Assembly (NCBI RefSeq): GCF_030317105.1 | Contig: NZ_JASZYG010000003.1 | Location: forward strand, 1 to 64,000 | Origin: Variovorax brevis | Lineage (GTDB): Bacteria; Pseudomonadota; Gammaproteobacteria; Burkholderiales; Burkholderiaceae_C | Direction: 5' to 3' | Length of the DNA: 64,000 bases | In this document: piece after piece, positions 25,892 to 35,118 of the stretch | Layout: each line of letters opens with the position of its first letter | Numbering within the stretch: the first letter of the stretch is position 1 | Position numbers and translations under genes: made by a program | The notes under the pieces: model-generated | Databases searched by the model: none | What the model saw: only the letters and a program-made list of their open reading frames with translations | What the model was told of the DNA's origin: nothing

Positions 25892-26863
25892 GTGTTGAGG
25901 CGGGATTTGGCATGGGGATTCTTGAGCGCCTTGGCGTGTTGGCCCTTCGGACTCGGTCAAGCGCAGGAGCGCGCTAAGCTGACGAAGCTGCTTGTCGGGT
26001 TTCCTCCCGGGGGGCCGATCGACGGTATCGCCCGTGTGCTTCAGGCGCCCCTGCAAGAGGCGATGGGTACTCGGGTCATCGTCGACTATCACAGTGGCGC
26101 GAGCGGCCGTATCGCCGTTGCAATGGCAACTCGCGCTCTGGCAACGGGCCAGACGCTCCTGATCACGCCCAGCGCTCAAGTGACCATACAACCGCATCTG
26201 TTGGTCGACCCACCGATCGACCCGATCCGCCAGCTCGCACCCATCGCATTGCTTGCGACGACTGCGCTGTGCGTGGTCGTCGCCAGCGACCATCCCGCCC
26301 GGAACGTTGGCGAGCTCAAGGAATGGTTTGCGCGCAATCCCGCGCTCGCGAATTGCGGCACTCCAGGATCGGGAAGCGTTGCGCACCTCGTCGCGCTCGC
26401 GCTTTCCAGGCAAATGGACGTCGGGATCACACCTGTGCACTATCGCGGCGCCGCGGAAATGCTGGCGGCGTTGTTGGAGGGCAGCTTGCACTCGGCTGTT
26501 GCCGTGCCGTTTGCTGCTCTGCCGCTCGCACAGGCAGGCAGGGTCCGGATTCTTGTCACCACCAGCGACGCGCGAGCAGATTCGCTTCCGACCGTGCCAA
26601 CGATGCGGGAGTCGAACCTGGACGTCGTGGCCAGCGAATGGGCGGGCGCGTTTGCACCCAAGGGAATGGGAGCCGAGCAGCTTGATGCGTTGAACCGGGC
26701 GTTCTGCACGTCGATCGCGCAGCCCGGTGTCCAATCTACCTTTGCGCGATATGGTCTGACGGCCGGGGCTGCGGATCGCGCGCAGTTCACGGCACTGGTC
26801 AACGACGACCATGAGCGCTGGGGACGGATCCTGAAGGATTCGGGCGTGAGCGTTGCGACTTGA
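25892..26863 (+). CDS. Bug-family (TctC-like) periplasmic solute-binding protein
   Basis: A 323-residue receptor of the tripartite tricarboxylate transporter family, very abundant in beta-proteobacteria. A signal peptide ends near residue 25 (ALACWPFGLGQAQ). The family signature LLVGFPPGGPIDGIARVL follows, then NPALANCGTPGSGSVAHL and GITPVHYRGAAEMLAALL. No TctA/TctB permease genes are nearby, so it is an orphan receptor. The GTG start has a strong GGAGGGTGAAG site. It is followed after 15 bp by a histidine kinase gene, suggesting co-expression and possibly a signalling role. Confidence 0.9.
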   Translation: MLRRDLAWGFLSALACWPFGLGQAQERAKLTKLLVGFPPGGPIDGIARVLQAPLQEAMGTRVIVDYHSGASGRIAVAMATRALATGQTLLITPSAQVTIQPHLLVDPPIDPIRQLAPIALLATTALCVVVASDHPARNVGELKEWFARNPALANCGTPGSGSVAHLVALALSRQMDVGITPVHYRGAAEMLAALLEGSLHSAVAVPFAALPLAQAGRVRILVTTSDARADSLPTVPTMRESNLDVVASEWAGAFAPKGMGAEQLDALNRAFCTSIAQPGVQSTFARYGLTAGAADRAQFTALVNDDHERWGRILKDSGVSVAT

Positions 26864-26878
26864 ACCGAAGGCCGGGCT

Positions 26879-28747
26879 GTGCACATCTTTTCCGAAACAA
26901 TCACCCTGCAATGCGATGCCGCACCGACGGTGCCTGCGCCTTTCGACGATCTGCCCGGCTTCGATTCGATGCTGGCCCGCCTTTCCGCCCGCTTGATTGC
27001 GCTGCGGCCGGCCGAGGTCGATGCCGCCATCGCTGCCGCGTTCGGCTCGATCGTGGAGGCGCTGGACGTGGACCGTTGCGCGCTGCTGCGCCTCGATCCG
27101 GATGGCCGTTCATTCACCCGGGTCAGCATCTTCACGCGGGATGGCATGAGAACAGCGCCCTTGCACGAACGAGTCTTCGGCTACCCGTGGTGCATCGAGA
27201 AAATAAATCGCGGTCAAGCGGTGATCTTCAGCACCGCCGACGAGCTGCCGCCCGAAGCGCATGTCGACAAGGAATCCTTCAAGAAGGCTGGTTCGCAATC
27301 GATGGCATCCATTCCGCTCGTGGTGGCGGGCGAGATCTATGGCACGCTCAATTTCCTGTGCCTGGATCGACGCCGCGAGTGGAGCGAAGAGTTGCTCAGT
27401 CGCGTGCGCCTGGTGGCCGAGATCCTGGGCAACACGATCGCGAGAAAGCACGTGCAGGAGGAAAACCAGCGCCTGCTGGCTTTCGAGCAGATGCTCGTGG
27501 AGGTCGCGGCCTCGTTGATTTCCCTGGCCGCCGGCGATGTGGATTCAGCCGTCTCGAACGGCCTTCGCCGGATGGCCGAGTTTCTCCACGCCGAGCGCGC
27601 GACGCTCTGGGCCTTCGACCGCGGCAGCGACGACCTGCTTCCTGGCCATTCCTGGAGGAGCGCCAATGCACCGGAGCCCGCGCGGGTGCAGGGTCGAGAC
27701 TTGCCTTCTTTCAGTGCTCGCCTGAAGTCCGGCTCGGTGGTGCGCATCGACGGCATGGATGAAGCTTCAGCGGCGGTCGATGCGCATGACCGCGACACAC
27801 TTCGCGCCCTGGGCAGCGTGTCGCTCCTCGCGTTGCCCTTGAAGGTCAGCGGCGCAGTGGTTGGTGCGATCTCGCTGGACACCGTGCAGACCCGGCGAGC
27901 CTGGCCCGAGGCGCTTGAGCCGCGCGTTCGGCTGCTCGGCGAAGTGTTTGCCACCGCCCTGGCGCGCCAACAGGCAGAGCGCAGCATGCGCGAAGCACAG
28001 GCGGAAGCCGCCCAGCATCGCGAGCGGCTGGCGCATATCGCGCGGCTCCATACCGTGGGCGAGATGTCCGCGGGCATCACCCACGAAGTCAGCCAGCCGT
28101 TGGTGGCGATCGAGAACTATGCGCTTGCGGCACGCCGGCATGCCGCGGCCGGGCCGGCCGCCAACAACGCCAAGGTCTGCGAACTGCTGGACAAGATCGC
28201 GGCCCAGTCGAGCAGGGCCGGGACTGTGATGCGCAAGCTGCGCACCATGGTCAAACGCCACGAACTCGAGATGAAGAAGGTCCGGATCGACCAGATCGTG
28301 GATGAGTCGCTGCGCTTTGCACGGATGGAAGGTCACCTCAACGACGTCGCCGTCACGCTGCGGGTGGCCCCCGGCTTGCCGGATGTCATCGCCGATGACA
28401 TCCAGATTCAACAGGTCATCGTCAACCTGGTGCGCAACGCCAGCGATGCGATGAATGCCGCGGCCAGCCCTGGAGCCAGCAAGGACCTGATCATCGAGGT
28501 GGGCACCCTCAAAGAGGCCCAGGTCTTCGTGCGCATCGAAGATACCGGGGCCGGCTTTGGCGAAGGGGCGCTGGAGAGGATCTTCGAGGCCTTCTTCACG
28601 ACCAAGACGGCCGGCTTGGGCATCGGCCTGTCGCTGTGCCGAGCGATCGTGGAGGCCCACGGCGGTCAGGTCAACGGCCGGGCCAGGCCAGGCGGCGGAG
28701 CCATCTTCGAGTTCACGCTGCCCATTGCAGAGGAGAACGACAAGTGA
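26879..28747 (+). CDS. GAF-GAF sensor histidine kinase (FixL/TodS-like)
   Basis: A 622-residue cytoplasmic kinase without membrane segments. Two GAF-like domains cover about residues 30-190 and 205-365, and a coiled linker follows. The phospho-acceptor His402 lies in GEMSAGITHEVSQPL, the N-box is VNLVRNASDAM (Asn520), and the ATP lid has IEDTGAGFG and GLGIGLSLCR. The GAF domains probably bind a small molecule or sense redox state. Its TGA overlaps the GTG start of the FixJ-like regulator (GTGA), so the two form a cognate pair. The GTG start is 15 bp after the Bug receptor gene. Confidence 0.9.
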   Translation: MHIFSETITLQCDAAPTVPAPFDDLPGFDSMLARLSARLIALRPAEVDAAIAAAFGSIVEALDVDRCALLRLDPDGRSFTRVSIFTRDGMRTAPLHERVFGYPWCIEKINRGQAVIFSTADELPPEAHVDKESFKKAGSQSMASIPLVVAGEIYGTLNFLCLDRRREWSEELLSRVRLVAEILGNTIARKHVQEENQRLLAFEQMLVEVAASLISLAAGDVDSAVSNGLRRMAEFLHAERATLWAFDRGSDDLLPGHSWRSANAPEPARVQGRDLPSFSARLKSGSVVRIDGMDEASAAVDAHDRDTLRALGSVSLLALPLKVSGAVVGAISLDTVQTRRAWPEALEPRVRLLGEVFATALARQQAERSMREAQAEAAQHRERLAHIARLHTVGEMSAGITHEVSQPLVAIENYALAARRHAAAGPAANNAKVCELLDKIAAQSSRAGTVMRKLRTMVKRHELEMKKVRIDQIVDESLRFARMEGHLNDVAVTLRVAPGLPDVIADDIQIQQVIVNLVRNASDAMNAAASPGASKDLIIEVGTLKEAQVFVRIEDTGAGFGEGALERIFEAFFTTKTAGLGIGLSLCRAIVEAHGGQVNGRARPGGGAIFEFTLPIAEENDK

Positions 28748-29352
28748 CCCAGGGTGTGACGGTATTCGTGGTCGACGACGATGAGGCGGTCCGGGACTCG
28801 GTGAAGGAACTGGTCGCCTCGGTGGGTCTGCACGCGGAGACTTTTGCGTCGGCCGAGGAGTTTCTCGCCGCCCACGATCCCACGCGGGCCGGCTGCCTCG
28901 TGCTGGACGTGCGGATGGCAAGAATCAGCGGTCTGGGACTGCAGGCCCGGCTCAGCGAGATGAAGGCACCCATTCCGATCGTCTTCGTGACCGCGCACGC
29001 GGACGTGCCCATGGTGGTCGAGGCGATGCGCGGCGGCGCGGTCGGATTCGTCACCAAGCCCTACCGGGAGCAGGAACTCCTGGACAACATCAACGAGGCC
29101 ATTGCCAAGGACGCGGCTGCCAGGAGCGACTCCAGCCGGCACGGCCAGTTTGCGCGGACGCTCGAACTGCTCACCGAGCGTGAAAACGAGGTAATGCAAC
29201 TGGCCATGCAGGGCTTGCCGAGCAAGGTCATTGCGCAACGCCTGGACATCAGCCACAGGACCGTCGAACTGCACCGCAGTCGGGTGCTCGAGAAGTTCGG
29301 TTTGGCCAGCACCGCCGAGTTGATCCGCATCGCCGCAGAGCATCGCCGCTAA
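28744..29352 (+). CDS. FixJ-family response regulator (receiver + LuxR-type HTH)
   Basis: A 202-residue two-domain regulator. The receiver has the acidic pocket VVDDDE (residues 9-14), phospho-acceptor Asp55 (LVLDVRM) and the conserved Lys in FVTKPY. A NarL/FixJ-type helix-turn-helix follows (LTERENEVMQLAMQG, then ISHRTVELHRSRVLEKF). It is coupled to the upstream kinase by a GTGA overlap. The short direct repeats at 29841-29878, upstream of the DUF1254 gene, are possible targets. Confidence 0.92.
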   Translation: MTQGVTVFVVDDDEAVRDSVKELVASVGLHAETFASAEEFLAAHDPTRAGCLVLDVRMARISGLGLQARLSEMKAPIPIVFVTAHADVPMVVEAMRGGAVGFVTKPYREQELLDNINEAIAKDAAARSDSSRHGQFARTLELLTERENEVMQLAMQGLPSKVIAQRLDISHRTVELHRSRVLEKFGLASTAELIRIAAEHRR

Positions 29353-29444
29353 GAGCGCGGTTGCGTCGCTACCTACGTGGGCACTGTGGTTCCACGACTG
29401 GCGTCTTCATCGCCATTGCAGCAGGCTGCATTGCCGTGGCCACC

Positions 29445-29807
29445 ATGCACGTCACTGTCTATGTTCTCGAGCCCGATGCCGTCCGGCGGGCCGGGATTGC
29501 GCGCGCCCTGTGCGGCCATGTGAGCTCTGTGGTGCTGCTCGACAGCTTCAGGGACTGGCTGGAACTGCGAGAGATCACCCTGCCTGCATGCATGCTGCTG
29601 GCGCTGGAATCTCCCGGATTGCCGATCCATGAACTGATCGCATGCGCCGCGCCCGCCTGCCCTGTCATCGTGATCGGCGAAACAGACGAACTCGATACGG
29701 TGATCAAGGCCATGCGTGCAGGTGCGACGAACTTTCTCGATCGTCCCTGCGATGAACGCCGCCTGCGCACCGCCATTCGCGACGCGCTCCAGGCCCCGCG
29801 TTCCTGA
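29445..29807 (+). CDS. Degenerate receiver-domain protein lacking the phospho-Asp
   Basis: A 120-residue single receiver-like domain. Aligned by eye with the FixJ-like neighbour, the phospho-acceptor position is Ala54 (CMLLALES against CLVLDVRM), the acidic pocket is reduced (VLEPDAV) and the conserved Lys is Arg (FLDRPCD). It should not be phosphorylated in the usual way and may act as a pseudo-receiver that titrates or allosterically modulates the kinase or regulator. The start MHVTVYVLEPD is the natural receiver start; a longer in-frame start at 29361 is less likely. Confidence 0.68.
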   Translation: MHVTVYVLEPDAVRRAGIARALCGHVSSVVLLDSFRDWLELREITLPACMLLALESPGLPIHELIACAAPACPVIVIGETDELDTVIKAMRAGATNFLDRPCDERRLRTAIRDALQAPRS

Positions 29808-29840
29808 CCGAAGCGCAGTCGTAGCAGATCCCTGACTGCG

Positions 29841-29878
29841 CGATACGTGGCATCACCTACCGGATAGCGTGGCATCAC
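29841..29878. repeat. Two direct repeats upstream of the DUF1254 gene
   Basis: CGATACGTGGCATCAC (29841-29856) and GGATAGCGTGGCATCAC (29862-29878) share the core CGTGGCATCAC. The cores are 22 bp apart, about two helical turns, so they would lie on the same face of the DNA. They sit about 80-120 bp before the ATG at 29960, a usual place for activator sites. Confidence 0.5.
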
Positions 29879-29959
29879 GTGCTCCGGCACGAGTTCGCCG
29901 CGATTGTCTTCCGGGAGACCGGTCCCTACGATTTCTTCACGACCAACGAGGAGATCACC

Positions 29960-31450
29960 ATGGATGGAGATGCAACGCGGCGTGGCCTGTGCCTCGCGAT
30001 GACGCTTGGGGCGCTGGGTGCATCGGGCTTCGCTCGCGCGGCCGACAGCCTGCTGCTCGACCTCAAGGATGGAGTCGAGGACAGTGTGGATTCCCTCAAG
30101 GGCGATGTGCAGGCCCGACAGGCGCGCGACCTGGCGATCGAGGCCTACGTCTACGCCTACCCGCTGGTCACCATGGAGCTGACCCGCCGCAACCTGACCA
30201 ACGTCGCGGCACCTGAAGCCGCCAAGGCGCCCATGGGCCAGTTCATCAAGCTGCGCGGCTATCCGGCGGTCGACAACCATGCGGTGACTGCGCCGAACGC
30301 AGACACGCTCTACACGATGCTCTGGCTGGACGTGTCCAGGGAGCCCTGGGTCGTTTCGACGCCCGACATGAAAGGCCGCTTCTTCCTGCTGCCGATGCTC
30401 GACGGCTGGACCGACGTCTTCGAGGTGCCGGGCAAGCGCACCACCGGCACCGGAGCGCAGAAGTTCGCCATCACCGGTCCAGGCTGGAAGGGCACCTTGC
30501 CGGCGGGCGTCAGGCAATACAAGTCGCCAACCGGCATGGTGTGGATGCTGGGTCGCATCTATTGCACCGGGACGCCCGAGGACTATGCCGAAGTCCATGC
30601 GCTGCAAGACCAGATGTCGGCGGTGCCCTTGTCGTCTTACGGCAAGCCGTACACGCCGCCGCCCGCTCAGGTCGACCCGGCCTTCGGCACCAAGGCGGCC
30701 GTGCGCGAGCTGGTCGATGGGATGGATGCCACGAGCTTCTTCACTCTCTTCGCGCAGTTGCTCAAGACCAATCCTCCGGCAGCTGCCGATGCGCCGATGG
30801 TCGCCAAGCTGGCCAAAATCGGCATCGTGCCCGGCCAGGACTTCGACGCATCCAGGCTCGGCGCGTCGGTGAGCAAGGGATTGGCCGAGGCGCCGAAGCC
30901 GGCGCAAGCCAAAATCATGAACTGGATGAAAAAGGGCGCCCTTGCCGGCGACCTGAAGCTCAAGAACGGCTGGACGTTCACCACCAGGACGGGCCTGTAC
31001 GGCACCAACTACATGCAGCGCGCCCTGATCACGGCCATTGGCCTCGGCGCCAACCGGCCGCAGGATGCGGTCTACCCGACCTCGACCGGGCCCGACGTGC
31101 TGCAGAAGTACCACGGTTCAAAGAAGTACGTGATGCACTTTCCCAAAGGTCAGTTGCCGCCGGTCAACGGATTCTGGTCGATGACGATGTACGACACGGG
31201 CTACTTCTTCGTGCCGAACTCGCTCAACCGCTACACCGTCAGCCAGCGCAACAAGCTCAAGCCCAACGCCGATGGCTCGATTGACTTGTACATCCAGAAC
31301 GAGTCACCGGGGGCCGACAAGGAAGAGAACTGGCTGCCCGCGCCCAAGGACGGATTCATCCTCATGATGCGGCTGTACTGGCCGAAGGACAAGGCGCCGT
31401 CCCTTCTTGACGGCTCGTGGTTTCCGCCGCGGGCCAAGGAAGTGGGCTGA
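29960..31450 (+). CDS. Exported DUF1254/DUF1214 protein
   Basis: A 496-residue protein with a signal peptide ending near ASGFARA (about residue 28). The N-terminal DUF1254 part includes EAYVYAYPLVTMELTRRNLTN and NADTLYTMLWLDVSREPWVV. The C-terminal DUF1214 part includes MHFPKGQLPPVNGFWSMTMYD and YFFVPNSLNRYTVSQRN. These proteins are common in proteobacteria and are of uncertain function. It should be periplasmic. The ATG follows GAGGAG. It is separated from the receiver gene by 152 bp holding the direct repeats, so it probably has its own promoter. Confidence 0.88.
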   Translation: MDGDATRRGLCLAMTLGALGASGFARAADSLLLDLKDGVEDSVDSLKGDVQARQARDLAIEAYVYAYPLVTMELTRRNLTNVAAPEAAKAPMGQFIKLRGYPAVDNHAVTAPNADTLYTMLWLDVSREPWVVSTPDMKGRFFLLPMLDGWTDVFEVPGKRTTGTGAQKFAITGPGWKGTLPAGVRQYKSPTGMVWMLGRIYCTGTPEDYAEVHALQDQMSAVPLSSYGKPYTPPPAQVDPAFGTKAAVRELVDGMDATSFFTLFAQLLKTNPPAAADAPMVAKLAKIGIVPGQDFDASRLGASVSKGLAEAPKPAQAKIMNWMKKGALAGDLKLKNGWTFTTRTGLYGTNYMQRALITAIGLGANRPQDAVYPTSTGPDVLQKYHGSKKYVMHFPKGQLPPVNGFWSMTMYDTGYFFVPNSLNRYTVSQRNKLKPNADGSIDLYIQNESPGADKEENWLPAPKDGFILMMRLYWPKDKAPSLLDGSWFPPRAKEVG

Positions 31451-31578
31451 GCCCATGATGTGCGATCTCGCACGTGGTATCGAAGGACAAAACGCCACCG
31501 ACACCATGCCTGGCCCCTTGCCCAGAGCGTCGTTTCGAGCGGAGAGACATGCGAGGCGGCAACTGGAAGAGTTGGTCG

Positions 31579-34161
31579 CTATTTCATCGCGCCCGCCTCA
31601 CCTGTCGCGATGAAGCTGGCCCAGAAGAAGGGGTGCGAATACTCGGCGCGCTTCATGAGTTCAAGCTGGGCCTGGCGCAGCGCTTCCGCGCGGCCCTCGC
31701 CGCGTGCCAGTCGCTGGTAGTAAGCCAGCATCAGGTCCTTGGTGGACTGATCGTCCACCTTCCACAGGCTCATCACCAGGGTCTGCGCACCGGCGATCGC
31801 GAACCCGCGCCGCAGGCCGAACACTCCTTCGCCATTGCGCACCTCGCCAAGCCCGGTCTCGCAGGCAGACAACACCACCAACTGGGTGCCCACAAGATCG
31901 AGCGCAGCAGCTTCCATCGCGGTAAGAACACCGTCGTCAGCCGCGGAGTGCAGCCGGTTCACACCTGAAAACACCAGTCCGGAGCGCAGCATCGGGTTCT
32001 CGACCACCGTGCTTCCTGCCTGAAGATCATTCAGGAAGAAACCGTGCGTCGCGATGTGCAGAACGCGCGGGCCTTTCACTTGCTTGATGGCGGACTCGGT
32101 TGCAGCCTCGCCCGTGAGCAGTTTCGCGCCGGAGAGCAGCGTGCGCAGGCCCTGGGCTTCGGCATCAGTGCCGGGGAGCGGGTCGAAGCGCATGGCCGAG
32201 TAGTCGACCGAACGCGTGGCCACCCCCTGCGGCGCTGCCGCATCACCGACTTCGCCGAATGCGGCATTGGCGACGATGACGGCGCCACTGCGAGGCGCAG
32301 CGCGGCTGTCGTTCTGGCGCAGCAGATCGCGCGCGCTGGACAGGTAGTTGAAACTCAGGCGTTCAATCAGGTAGTGGTCTTGATCATCCACCAGCGCCCC
32401 GAAGGGCAGCAGGTTGAGTTGCCCCTCCGGCGCCAGGAGCACCAGCGAGACGTCGGCCAGCGCGGCTTGCACCGGCCGCATGAGCTGTGTGTGCAATTCG
32501 CGCCCGAGCAGTTGCGCGCGATCACCGGCGGGTCTTGCCAACGCCCGTCGAAAGCGGGCAATCAACTTGTCCAGGGGCTCGGCATCGCCCCAGTCGACGT
32601 AGACCGGGGCACCGGTCGGACGAACAATGAAAGTGCCGTAACGGGCCGCGCCCATGCGGCGCTCGAGGGGCAGCCGCAGGTCAGGATCGATCGGTCGATA
32701 CCGCACCATTTCGAGCAGCGCGCTGCCGGCTGGCAACTGTGCCTGTATGGTTTGCAGATCGGGCGCTCGCTGGTGATAAGGATGCAGACTCGCGATCGAC
32801 TCGGCGAGCATCGACATCGACATCAAGGACGCCGGGTCCGTCATGCGTCCAACTGCGGCGGGCTGCGGACTGTTGCGCAGGTGGGCAGCCAGTTGATCCG
32901 TTGTTCGCCGTCGGGCCTGATGGACCATGGCCTGCCGGTCCATCTCGCTCTGGATTGCGTCCATCTTCGAGGCGTCTTCTCCAGTCGACGCGGCCAACTG
33001 CGCCAGGAAGTCACGCGCCTGGGCTCCCCCCGCCTGCAATTGGCCCTCCATGTAGGTCAGGGCGGCAGTGGGCCGCTGACGCGAAGGCGCTTCCGGGGAA
33101 GCCTCGGCGGCCATATCCCGCACGTACCGAAGGCGCCGTGATTGGCGATCCATCACCATGCCCTTGTGCCGCACCAGCAGGTTGAATGCAAGCGACACGT
33201 TGGCAGTCGGCACCTGGCCGGAAGCTTTTTCCATCGTGAGCAGTGCGCCGAATTCTTCAGTGTCTGCCTCCATCTGGGCCAGCATCTGCCGATCACTGCC
33301 CAGAAACGTCATGTCCACGGCGTTGCGCCCGCTGATCGCAGCTTGAAAGAGCTCCAACGCCTTGGCGGCGTTCCCCTGCCGCCAGTACAGCAGGCCCATG
33401 TTCGAACGAATCATGGGCCGTGCATGGATCTCGAACATGAAGCGATCGCCGGCATCCTCGCCCGCAACGACCCGCAGCGATCCCTTGAGCGGCTGCTGGC
33501 CCAGTTCGAGGGCCTCCTGAGAGCTTTGCAGGGCAGCAGGAAGATCATCGTTGCAGTAGTGCGCAAGCCCCAGGTTGCTGAGCGCAGCCACCTGGTCCTG
33601 GACATTGAAGTTCCCCGTCGCCGCTGTCGTCTTGACGAGGTGATCAGCCGCTTCCAGAGCCGTCTTGCGTCCGTCCCGGCCGTCCTTGAGCGCCAGTTCG
33701 ATCGATGCGGCGAGTCCGGATCCAGACGCGGATTGCACATCGGCGCCTGAGGCCACCAGGCGTGCCCACTCGTAGTACAACAACGCGCGCAGCGGATCGA
33801 AGCGCTTCTCTTCGAACTGACTGAGTGCGACCAGAAGGGGGCGAGCACCCTGGTCGACACGGCCATGGAGTTGCCGGTAGCGCGCGAGCGCCTGTCGCAG
33901 TGCTTGACCAGTGCCCTGCGTTGGGTGCACCTGGTAGATGGCCGCCGCGAAATCCCCCAGCCCCAACACTTCGCGAACTTCCGGCGGCAAGCTGCTTTCG
34001 TCCATGCCCGTCATCAAGTCCGAGGAGTTCATGACAACCATCATGCGCACGAACAGGGGGTCCGGCGGGGCTTCGGGCTCATCGCCCGCCGCCGCGCCGA
34101 AATGGATGATGATGCCCAAGGCAAGGGCCAGGACCCGGAGCCAGGAAAAACGAATCGTCAC
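31579..34161 (-). CDS. Exported TPR-CHAT protease
   Basis: An 860-residue protein with an N-terminal signal peptide (hydrophobic LRVLALALGIIIHFGAAA). A tetratricopeptide-like region follows (about residues 150-320, for example ALSNLGLAHYCNDDLPAALQ and NMGLLYWRQGNAAKALELFQ), then a C-terminal CHAT caspase-like domain. The catalytic pair is His706 (LHIATHGFF) and Cys767 (VLSACETGLG). CHAT proteins act as proteases in several bacterial systems, but an exported one is less usual. It overlaps by 4 bp (ATGA) with an upstream exported protein of unknown function, so the two are co-translated. Confidence 0.88.
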   Translation of the reverse strand: MTIRFSWLRVLALALGIIIHFGAAAGDEPEAPPDPLFVRMMVVMNSSDLMTGMDESSLPPEVREVLGLGDFAAAIYQVHPTQGTGQALRQALARYRQLHGRVDQGARPLLVALSQFEEKRFDPLRALLYYEWARLVASGADVQSASGSGLAASIELALKDGRDGRKTALEAADHLVKTTAATGNFNVQDQVAALSNLGLAHYCNDDLPAALQSSQEALELGQQPLKGSLRVVAGEDAGDRFMFEIHARPMIRSNMGLLYWRQGNAAKALELFQAAISGRNAVDMTFLGSDRQMLAQMEADTEEFGALLTMEKASGQVPTANVSLAFNLLVRHKGMVMDRQSRRLRYVRDMAAEASPEAPSRQRPTAALTYMEGQLQAGGAQARDFLAQLAASTGEDASKMDAIQSEMDRQAMVHQARRRTTDQLAAHLRNSPQPAAVGRMTDPASLMSMSMLAESIASLHPYHQRAPDLQTIQAQLPAGSALLEMVRYRPIDPDLRLPLERRMGAARYGTFIVRPTGAPVYVDWGDAEPLDKLIARFRRALARPAGDRAQLLGRELHTQLMRPVQAALADVSLVLLAPEGQLNLLPFGALVDDQDHYLIERLSFNYLSSARDLLRQNDSRAAPRSGAVIVANAAFGEVGDAAAPQGVATRSVDYSAMRFDPLPGTDAEAQGLRTLLSGAKLLTGEAATESAIKQVKGPRVLHIATHGFFLNDLQAGSTVVENPMLRSGLVFSGVNRLHSAADDGVLTAMEAAALDLVGTQLVVLSACETGLGEVRNGEGVFGLRRGFAIAGAQTLVMSLWKVDDQSTKDLMLAYYQRLARGEGRAEALRQAQLELMKRAEYSHPFFWASFIATGEAGAMK

Positions 34162-34799
34162 AGATCGCCCCGGCGAGCTTGCCGCCAGGAGACGTCCGCC
34201 TCGCGATAAGGCACCCAGACTTTGACCGACGCATCACCGATGGCCCTTTCGCCAATGCGCGCGGAACCGATGGCGAAAAGACCTCGCGCTTCAAGGTTGG
34301 CCGTCAGTGCGGCCAGGCACGCACGGCCTCCGTCCAACGATGGCCCGGCTGGACAACTGGCGGCGACTCCCATGAGTTGATTCGTCGTCGTTGTGAAGTA
34401 CGGGGATTCCGGCTCCATGGCGGGAAGTCCCTCGCGTTGCTGCAACCCGATGCACAGTTGCCAGCGGGGTGTCGGCTTTCCTCCTGCGTCCACCTCCAGG
34501 AGCGCATATGCGGCCCCCTCGTATGGAATCGACTGGGCGAATATCACCTTGTAGAGACTGTGGATCTCTGCCGGGAGCGTCGCTTCATAGGCGCCCGCCG
34601 CCCACTTGCACAGGGTCGCATGACTCGCGCTGAGCTCCTCGGTGACTTGCGGCGTTTGCTTGCCGGCATCCATGCTCGCGGCAGGGGCCGGAGAAGACAA
34701 CAACGCAGTGTGCTGCGCATTCGCCGCTGCCATGAGGAAGACTGTCGTCGCGGCGAACATCAGGCCTCTTTGGCAGGCCAATCCATGTATTGCTTTCAT
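34158..34799 (-). CDS. Exported protein of unknown function, partner of TPR-CHAT
   Basis: A 213-residue protein with a signal peptide ending around FLMAAANAQ (residue 29). No known domain was recognised. The mature part has four cysteines (CKWAAG, LCIGLQ, SCPAGP, ACLAAL), which could form two disulfides in the periplasm. Its stop overlaps the start of the TPR-CHAT gene by ATGA. Being first in a two-gene unit, it could be a regulator, inhibitor or substrate of the protease; this is inference only. Confidence 0.7.
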   Translation of the reverse strand: MKAIHGLACQRGLMFAATTVFLMAAANAQHTALLSSPAPAASMDAGKQTPQVTEELSASHATLCKWAAGAYEATLPAEIHSLYKVIFAQSIPYEGAAYALLEVDAGGKPTPRWQLCIGLQQREGLPAMEPESPYFTTTTNQLMGVAASCPAGPSLDGGRACLAALTANLEARGLFAIGSARIGERAIGDASVKVWVPYREADVSWRQARRGDL

Positions 34800-35118
34800 G
34801 TGTCACTCCCTTGCAGGACCGCCACGTACGGCCCAGCCCGGACACTAGGCCTGCACAATCCTTCTGGCGAGTAGACAGTGCCTTGTCTGGCTGTGACCTA
34901 TTACCTTGCACTGCGCAGGCGGGGATCCCGACGGGCCTCAAGGCAATTTGGCAAACGACGCGCGCGCTGCATCGCTGCGCTCGTTGCATCCGCCTCGGCT
35001 CAGCCGTGGTGGGTTACAACGGACAGGCCGTGGTCGACGCCAAGCGTCAAGGGCAGAAGCGGCCCCTTCATCTCCGGCACCCGCAGTTCGCAGACAGCCG
35101 CCCCGGAAAGCAGCGCCG
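34800..35118. other. 319-bp intergenic region upstream of the exported CHAT pair
   Basis: No gene recognised. It lies between the end of a minus-strand amidohydrolase gene and the start of the exported pair, so it should hold the promoter of the pair. No clear terminator or palindrome stands out. Confidence 0.5.

Noticed and set aside
31459..31474. TGTGCG-ATCT-CGCACG, close to the recurrent palindrome
   Set aside because: It lies between the ends of two convergent genes and lacks the YTGG core, so a promoter role is unlikely. Probably chance or part of a terminator hairpin.
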